Shown: positions 56,377-64,000 of the stretch, piece by piece
How positions within the stretch are numbered: the first letter of the stretch is position 1
Layout: each line of letters opens with the position of its first letter
Assembly: GCA_963971305.1 (NCBI GenBank)
Contig: OZ020305.1
Coordinates: 6,667,001-6,731,000 of the forward strand
Direction: 5' to 3'
DNA from: Arcuatula senhousia
Lineage: Eukaryota; Mollusca; Bivalvia; Mytilida; Mytilidae
Length of the DNA stretch: 64,000 bases
The notes under the pieces: model-generated
What the model was told of the DNA's origin: nothing
Seen by the model: only the letters and a program-made list of their open reading frames with translations
Databases searched by the model: none
Translations under genes and position numbers: made by a program

Positions 56377-56695
56377 CTAACCAGTTCCCGCTCTTTATCT
56401 TGACATTTTGGTCTATCTCTTGGTGTAAGTATGCGATTCTTGTGGTTTGTATATAGCCCCTTCAGTAACGGGTGAGCAACGGGAAAGTAAACGGGAGGGA
56501 GGGTGGGTCATGCTGCCAGTAGTCCATTTTCTCCTCTTGATTTGACGCGTCAGGTAAGGGAGCTAGGTTAGACACACAGAAATCCGTACCGATGCGCTTG
56601 CATCAGCGTTACGGAATGCTAGAACACATCCTTCCCGTCTTTTGGTGGCGGGTTGTTTTACGTCACGTCATGACGGTTGTTCTATTAATTAAAGA
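56377..56695. other. No gene recognised
   Basis: Contains an ORF start at 56592 that runs into the adjacent repeat element and has no domain. Confidence 0.35.
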
Positions 56696-56904
56696 GGGTG
56701 TCACAGCCCTTTTGGTACGCGGTATTCCGTGCTTTTTAAAGGGTATTCGGTACGCCAAGGTGCGGTACGCGATGTTCCGAATTTTTAGGCTTTTGATATG
56801 CGTACGCCGTGATCTTTAGAGAATTCGGTATTCCAGTCTTTTTAACGGTATTCTGTCCTTTTTAAACGGTATTCGGTATTCCGGGGTCGAGGGCTGTGAC
56901 ACCC
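56696..56904. mobile_element. CGGTATTC-doublet element with 15-bp perfect inverted ends
   Basis: GGGTGTCACAGCCCT (56696-56710) is exactly mirrored by AGGGCTGTGACACCC (56890-56904), flanked by ATTAAA on both sides (56688-56693 and, one base off the end, 56906-56911). Interior repeats are TTTTTAA-CGGTATTCGGTATTCC variants. Confidence 0.8.
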
Positions 56905-57076
56905 CATTAAAAGGATGTAAAGATAGCATACAAATACAGATACAATTCATAAGACACGCTATGATTGGTCGTTACAAATATTTTTATCCAATAAAAATAA
57001 GCCTTTAATTTTCCATTTTGTGGGCGGTGCTAAATCTATTTTTGGGTACACGCTAACACGACATAATATTTAGTAT

Positions 57077-57194
57077 TACTCTATTTTATTGACCGGGTTG
57101 GTCACGGGTCAATTATTTCGGTAATTTTCGTTTAAATCTTACCTAAAAGACTGAGAAATTAAGCTCCGCCCATCCTTGTGAATAAAATAGAGTG
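57077..57194. repeat. Small inverted repeat, ACTCTATTTTATT ends
   Basis: ACTCTATTTTATTGAC (57077) and its near inverse GTGAATAAAATAGAGT (ending about 57194) bound about 118 bp. Possible MITE. Confidence 0.5.
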
Positions 57195-57975
57195 ATATCC
57201 TCGCGTGTATAATTGCGCGGTGAACATAATGTTCTATTTTAGAAAGTTTCATATACTCTAAACCAATGAAAATAAAGATATTTTCTAATGATATAAATTA
57301 TATACTAGTATATATTGGGATTATTTAGAGAAAGTTCAGACAAGCTCTGAATTAAGTCATTTAATGGAATAAAATATGTTGATGTAAATGACATATTACT
57401 AAATATTCCAATATTCCCTCAAATCCTTATAAACATTTATGATAAAATCATTTAAACGAGAAAACGATAGTAAATGGTTAATAATATAATCATACATGTA
57501 AATGCAGTTTGTCAATAAAAGGGTATGAAAGTTATCACATAAAACTTTTTTTCTCGAAACATCGTTTATTTCAGTCCCAAAATCTTAACACTGTCATTGG
57601 TCATGACCAATTTCCTACCAGAAACTAACTAGTTAAAATAAACTTGATTCATCAGTCAAAAAAATCGTGCAGCATAAATGTTAATCATAAACCGAGGAAA
57701 TGTCACATAAGCGAAATCCATAAAACGATTCTAACTAGTAGCTTAAAAGCGTCCATTGTCAATGTGAATCTCCCTATGTATATGGAACCAAGCGATCTTA
57801 ACTTTATAGACATGAGCGGTATGTTTTCAACCCTCTTAATCCACAAAAAGAACGTTCAGTGGTAGCTATGGTTGAAGGAACAAATGAGATTGTGTAAACT
57901 GAAAGATATAATGTCCTTGTTTATAGTTACAAGTGCTAGTGATTTCGTTTTTTCTGGCACACCACACAAAGCTAC
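57195..57975. other. No gene recognised
   Basis: AT-rich. A 73-codon ORF at 57644-57865 has no recognised domain. Confidence 0.4.
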
Positions 57976-59510
57976 GTAACCACTGTACCCGTGGTTAATA
58001 CCACTATACATAGCGCCCTATAGTCTACATCCACCTCTGTACCCGTGGTTTATAACACTATATATAGCGTCTATAGACTACATCCACCACTGTACCCGTG
58101 GTTTATAACGTTTTACATAGCACCCTATAGTCTACATCCACCACTGTACCCGTGGTAAATAAATCTATACATAGCGTCTATAGACTACATCCACCACTGT
58201 ACCCGTGGTTTATAACACTATATATAGCGTCTATAGACTATATCCACCACTGTACCCGTGGTTAATAACTCTATACATAGAGTCTATAGACTACATCCAC
58301 CACTGTACCCGTGGTTTATAACACTATATACAGCGTCTATAGACTACATCCACCACTGTATCCGTGGTTTATAACACTATATATAGGGTCTATAGACTAC
58401 ATCCACCACTGTACCCGTGGTTAATATATCTATGCATAGCGCCTGTAGACTACAGCCACCACTGTACCCGTGGTTTATAACACTATATATAGCGTCTATA
58501 TACTACATCCACCACTGTACCCGTGGTTTATAACACTATATATAGCGTCTATAGATTACATCCACCACTGTACCCGTGGTTTATAACACTGTATATAGCG
58601 TCTATAGACTACACCCACCACTGTACCCGTCGTTAATAACTCTATACATAGCGTCTATCGACTACATCCACCACTGTACCCGTGGTTTATAACACTATAT
58701 ATAGCGTCTATAGACTACAACCACCACTGTACCCGTGGTTTATAGCACTATATAAAGCCTCTATAGACTACATCCACCACTTTACCCGTGGTTTATAACA
58801 CTATATATAGACTCTATAGACTACATCCACCACTGTACCCGTGGTTTGTAACACTATATATAGCGTCTATAGACTATATAGAACACTGTACCCGTGGTCT
58901 TTATCACTATATATAGCGTCTATAGACTACATCCACCACTTTACCCGTGGTTTATAACACTATACATATCGTCTATAGACTACATCCACCATTGTACCCG
59001 TGGTTTATAACACTATGCATAGCGTCTATAGACTACATCAACCACTGTACCCGTGGTTTATAACACTATACATAGCGCCCTATAGTCTACATCCACCACT
59101 GTACCCGTGGTTAATAACTCTATACATAGCGTCTATAGACTACATCCACCACTGTACCCGTGGTTTATAACGCTATACATAGCGCCCTATAGTCTGCATC
59201 CACCACTGTACCCGTGGTAAATAAATCTATACATAGCGTCTATAGACTACATCCACCACTGTACCCGTGGTTTATAACACTATATATAGCGTCTATAGAC
59301 TATATCCACCACTGTACCCGTGGTTTATAACTCTATACATAGCGTCTATAGACTACATCCACCACTGTACCCGTGGTTTATAACACTATATACAGCGTCT
59401 ATAGACTACATCCACCACTGTACCCGTGGTTTATATATCTATGCATAGCGTCTGTAGACTACATCCACCACTGTACCCGTGGTTTATAACACTATATATA
59501 GCGTCTATAT
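57976..59510. repeat. 53-bp minisatellite array, left block (about 29 units)
   Basis: Unit begins CATCCACCACTGTACCCGTG and ends GCGTCTATAGACTA; it contains the palindromes CTATATATAG and TCTATAGA. Units alternate between a TTTATAACACTATATATAG type and a TTAATAACTCTATACATAG type, and rarer marker variants (GATTACATCC, ACTACACCC, TATATACTAC) recur in the same order in the right block, which indicates higher-order repeats. Confidence 0.95.
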
Positions 59511-59821
59511 GTTACAGCCATTTTCTTAAATCAGTCTTTTTATAAAATGCCTGATATTTTAGGCATTTTATAAAATGACTAAGTCCTTTCGGCATTATAT
59601 AAAATGCCTTAAAATATTAAAGCATTTTACAAAATGCCTGGAATTTTTTAACAAAATTAAAGAAAATGCCTTAAATGTATAAAATAAAAATAAATGTCGT
59701 ATGGGTATTTGCAATCCTATAGACATAACTTACAAGAGCGTTTGAAACTTGTTTTATTCATTGAGAACATGTTTATAACTGGAGTTAAGATTTATTTCAT
59801 TTGTAAAATCATTGCTTGACC

Positions 59822-60019
59822 ATGGCAAATGCAGAATTTTCTTTAAACTTAGATCAAAAATTAACAAACAAACTTTTAGAGATTTTAGATACTAGCAACA
59901 ACAACTTTAAAAAGGGATATTATATCATTCGATCAATCAACTTTTATTGTCATATAAATCTTAACAAGAGGATCTGTGACCAAAAAACACAAAATTTTAT
60001 CGACATTAAACATATATGA
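59822..60019 (+). CDS. Small ORF in the 1.9-kb insertion, unknown
   Basis: ATG in a strong context (GACCATGGC) opens 65 codons, MANAEFSLNLDQKLTNKLLE and on, to TGA at 60017. No domain recognised. It may be the start of a lost element protein, or chance. Confidence 0.3.
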   Translation: MANAEFSLNLDQKLTNKLLEILDTSNNNFKKGYYIIRSINFYCHINLNKRICDQKTQNFIDIKHI

Positions 60020-60237
60020 ATATATCTCACATACCCCACGCGTTCTGCTAGTGGACGATAAAAATTAACCGTGAGCTTGTCAATTTTAGAGAATTAAAAA
60101 TTTGTGAGAAATGTTATACTTCTTGCATACCAAGTTTCATTACATTTTGTAAGATCATTCAAAAAGTAATGAAAGCAACAAAAGAGAATGCCATTGATTA
60201 TTACTATATTTCCAAAGGTATTTTTTCTTTTTATTAG

Positions 60238-61095
60238 AGGTCCAGGTGAGCTATTGTTACCACTTGGCGTCCATCGTCATCGTCAGTTGTCTGTTAACAA
60301 TTTTCTTCTCCGCTGAAACTACTGAACAGAATTTAGTGAAACTTTGCATGATTGATCCATTGGGGATTCTGCGCAAAAGATTTTTTTCGATTTATGATCC
60401 GTCAAAAACACGACCACCCTTGCTAAAAATGGAATAAGGAGTCAGACTACTGTTTTTGGCTTTTAGATAAAAAAAGTAAAAGAGATAGAGAAAATCCTAT
60501 GCAACCTTCCTTCATCAGCATCAACAGCTCTACGAGTCTCTATTGGGTCGAAGTTATCAGATGACTCCTTATAGGGGTTATGGCTCTTTGAAGGTAAAAA
60601 TAGATTTTTTTTCATATATATTTTTAGCCTATAGAATGAAACTAACGCAGTTGCTTGCTTAGCCTTCAGCTTTTCAAAAAGTCTACATTGAGAGGAAGTT
60701 GTCAGATGACCCCTTATATGGGTAATTGCCCTTTATAGGTATGAAAAAATGTGTTTTTATGGTTTTGTCCTGTAGAACGATAAGTATTGCAGATAGAAAA
60801 AAGCTGTTGCTTGCTTAAACCTTAAGCCCATGAAGCTCTACTAAAGTCGTTAACTTATTGATAGAAGTTTTCAGATGATCTCTTTATAGGAATAAAAGGT
60901 ACAAAGAAGCTTTATTCTTGTTTTTGTCCTATAGAATGAAGGGTAGATATATAGAGAAAAGCTTAAGCCTTCATCCCATTATGCTCTACAAGATTTCCTT
61001 TGGGTCAAAGTTGTCAGATGAACCCTTATAGGTGTAATATCTCATATGAGAGACCCTTATAGCGTAAGGACCAGATGAGAGATTCAGGGAAATTG
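60238..61095 (+). repeat. Dispersed AGCTCACCTGG-type repeat, nested copy
   Basis: GGTCCAGGTGAGCTATTG and CACTTGGCGTCC at the start, then three or more TTGTCAGATGA-CCCTTATA phrases. Matches 25456-26385. Nested in the 1.9-kb insertion. Confidence 0.8.
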
Positions 61096-61410
61096 GGGTT
61101 GCTATGGCTATTTTTTTTAAACCTTATATTAGCAATACATTTTATAGCCAGAATTTTTATTTTATGGACAAGGTCTTTTTAATTAACATAACACCTTAAT
61201 TCATATTTAAAATGTCTTTCTTGGTATTAAGATGTTTTTTACTCATTTCAGGCAATTTATTAAAATTTTCAATATTTTTCCAGGCATTTTGTTGAATGAC
61301 TGAAGATTTAAGTCATTTTATAGAATGCCTAAAATCGGTCGGCATTTTATAAAATGCCTAAAATTTTCAGTCATTTAATAATATGCATAAATTAAGAAAA
61401 TGACTGTAAC

Positions 61411-64000
61411 ATATCTATATACTACATCCACCACTGTACCCGTGGTTTATAACACTATATATAGCGTCTATAGATTACATCCACCACTGTACCCGTGGTT
61501 TATAACACTATATATAGCGTCTATAGACTACACCCACCACTGTACCCGTGGTTAATAACTCTATACATAGCTTCTATAGACTACATCCACCACTGTACCC
61601 GTGGTTTATAACACTATATATAGCGTCTATAGACTACATCCACCACTGTACCCGTGGTTTATAGCACTATATATAGCCTCTATAGACTACATCCACCACT
61701 TTACCCGTGGTTTATAACACTATATATAGACTCTATAGACTTCATCCACCACTGTACCCGTGGTTTATAACACTATACATAGACTTTATATACTACATCC
61801 ACCACTGTACCCCTGGTTTGTAACACTATATATAGCGTCTATAGACTACATCCACCACTGTACCCGTAGTCTATATCACTATATATAGCGTCTATAGACT
61901 ACATCCACCACTTTACCCGTGGTTTATAACACTATACATATTGTCTATAGACTACATCCACCACTGTACCCGTGGTTTATAACACTATACATAGCGTCTA
62001 TAGACTACATCCACCACTGTACCCGTGGTTTATAACACTATACATAGCGTCTATAGACTACATCCACCACCACTGTACCCGTGGTTTATAACACTATATA
62101 TAGCGTCTATAGACTACATCCACCACTGTATCCGTGGTTTATAACACTATATAAAGCGTTTATAGACTACATCCACCACTGTACCCGTGGTTTATAGCAC
62201 TATATATATATAGCGTGTAGAGACTACATCCATCACTGTACCCGTGGTAAATAACTCTATACATAGCGTCTATAGACTACATCCACCACTGTACCCGTTG
62301 TTTATAACACTATATATAGCGTCTATAGACTACATCCACCACTGTACCCGTGGTTTATAACACTATATATAGCCTCTATAGACTACATCCACCACTTTAC
62401 CCGTGGTTTATAACACTATATATAGACTCTATAGACTATATCCACAACTTTACCCGTGGTTTATAACACTATACATAGCGTCTATAGACTACATCCACCA
62501 CTGTACCCGTGGTTTATAACACTATATATAGCGTCTATAGACTACATCCACCACTGTACCCGTGGTTTATAACACTATATAAAGCGTTTATAGACTACAT
62601 CCACCACTGTACCCGTGGTTTATAGCACTATATATAGCGTGTAGAGACTACATCCATCACTGTACCCGTGGTTAATAACTTTATACATAGCGTCTATAGA
62701 CTACATCCACCACTGTACCCGTGGTTTATAACACTATATATAGCGTCTAAAGACTACATCTACCATTGAACCCGTGGTTTATAACTCTATACATAGCGTC
62801 TATAGACTACATCCACCACTGTACCCGTGGTTTATAACACTATATATAGCGTCTATAGACTACATCCACCACTGTACCCGTTGTTAATAACTCTATACAT
62901 AGCGTCTATAGACTACATCCACCACTGTACTCGTGGTTTATAACACTATATATAGCGTCTATATACTACATCCACCACTGTACCCGTAGTATATCTATAC
63001 ATAGCGTCTGTAGACTACATCCACCACTGCACCCGTGGTTTATAACACTATATATAGCGTCTATAGGCTACATCCTCCACTGTACCCTTGGTTTATATCT
63101 CTATACATAGCTTCTATACACTACATCCACCACTGTACCCGTGGTTTATCAAACTATATATAGCGTCTATAGACTACATCCACCACTGTACCCGTGGTTT
63201 ATAACACTATGTATAGACTCTATAGACTATATCCACCACTGTACCCGTGGTTTATAACACTATACATAGCGTCTATAGACTACATCCACCACTGAACCCG
63301 TTGTTTATAACACTATATACAGCGTCTATAGACTACATCCACCACTGTATCCGTGGTTTATAACACTATATATAGGGTCTACCACTGTACCCGTGGTTAA
63401 TATATCTATGCATTGCGTCTGTAGACTACATCCACCACTGTACCCGTGGTTTATAACACTATATATAGCGTCTATATACTACATCCACCACTGTACCCGT
63501 GGTTTATAACACTATATATAGCGTCTATAGATTACATCCACCACTGTGTCCGTGGTTTATAACACTATATATAGCGTCTATAGACTACACCCACCACTGT
63601 ACCCGTGGTTAATAACTCTATACATAGCGTCTATAGACTACATCCACCACTGTACCCGTGGTTTATAACACTATATATAGCGTCTATAGACTACACCCAC
63701 CACTGTACCCGTGGATAATAACTCTATACATAGCGTCTATAGACTACATCCACCACTGTACCCGTGGTTTATAACACTATATACAGCGTCTATAGACTAC
63801 ATCCACCGCTGTACCCGTGGTTTATAACACTATATACAGCGTCTATAGACTACATCCACCACTTTACCCGTGGTTTATAACACTATACATAACGTCTATA
63901 GACTACATCCACCACTGTACCCGTGGTTTATAACACTATATATAGCGTCTATAGACTACATCCACCACTGTACCCGTGGTTTATAACACTATATAAAGCG
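61411..64000. repeat. 53-bp minisatellite array, right block (about 49 units, runs off the window)
   Basis: Same unit and variants as the left block. Local changes include a duplicated CCAC (62069) and a TA expansion (62203). The array continues past the right edge. Confidence 0.95.

Larger units (their letters stand above)
59511..61410. mobile_element. 1.9-kb insertion splitting the minisatellite
   Basis: GTTACAGCCATTTTCTTAA (59511 on) and, inverted, GTTACAGTCATTTTCTTAAT (ending 61410) are the ends; ATAT flanks both. Next to each end are repeated palindromic blocks of the type GGCATTTTATAAAATGCC. The TGTTACAG-like ends recall Ginger-type elements, but I cannot assign it. The middle holds a short ORF (59822-60019) and a nested dispersed repeat. 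Confidence 0.8.

Noticed and set aside
57976..64000. CRISPR-like regular repeats
   Set aside because: Units are contiguous 53-bp tandem repeats with no unique spacers and the DNA is eukaryotic.

Overview
The window looks like nuclear DNA from a bivalve mollusc, most likely a mytilid mussel. This is inferred from three things: spliced genes with GT-AG introns in AT-rich DNA, intronless TRIM-type RING/B-box genes of the kind expanded in bivalves, and dispersed repeats I recognise from mussel sequence, including one that folds as a hammerhead ribozyme. Nothing looks bacterial. Most of the window is mobile or tandemly repeated DNA, with only three host-type gene loci.

Layout. 1-16076: head-to-tail array of a 1719-bp unit (9.35 copies, no differences seen), running off the left edge. 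16829-21598: a TRIM gene whose start codon (16829) is separated from its RING-to-propeller body (about 19680-21598) by a 2.84-kb hAT-like element (16839-19674) that carries a transposase first exon. 21960-26770: remains of a Penelope-like retroelement, two well-formed hammerhead ribozymes, minisatellites and MITEs. 27405-29843: a five-exon gene for a 233-residue protein ending in a MIB/HERC2 domain. 30195-33400: nested inverted-repeat elements. 33806-35758: an intact second TRIM gene. 36000-42500: MITEs and a 774-bp foldback element. 42535-46950: a 4.4-kb DNA transposon with a broken four-exon transposase. 50809-54794: a tyrosine-recombinase retrotransposon (Gag, RT, RNase H, recombinase) with frame breaks. 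55550-57200: hairpin elements and a possible Crypton-like exon. 57976-64000: a 53-bp minisatellite split by a 1.9-kb insertion.

How the parts relate. The two TRIM genes are paralogues, and the intact one gives the empty site for the hAT insertion. Their similarity is mosaic (about 98-100% in some blocks, about 75% in another), which suggests gene conversion. The dispersed repeats also give empty sites for the 4.4-kb transposon and for a small GGGATAT-rich element. Three copies of the hammerhead-bearing repeat are present. Two keep all core nucleotides and one has lost its catalytic core.

The observations I would check first are the hammerheads, and the hAT insertion at the TRIM start, where a transposase exon with a PCNA-binding-like motif could splice in frame onto the RING domain.
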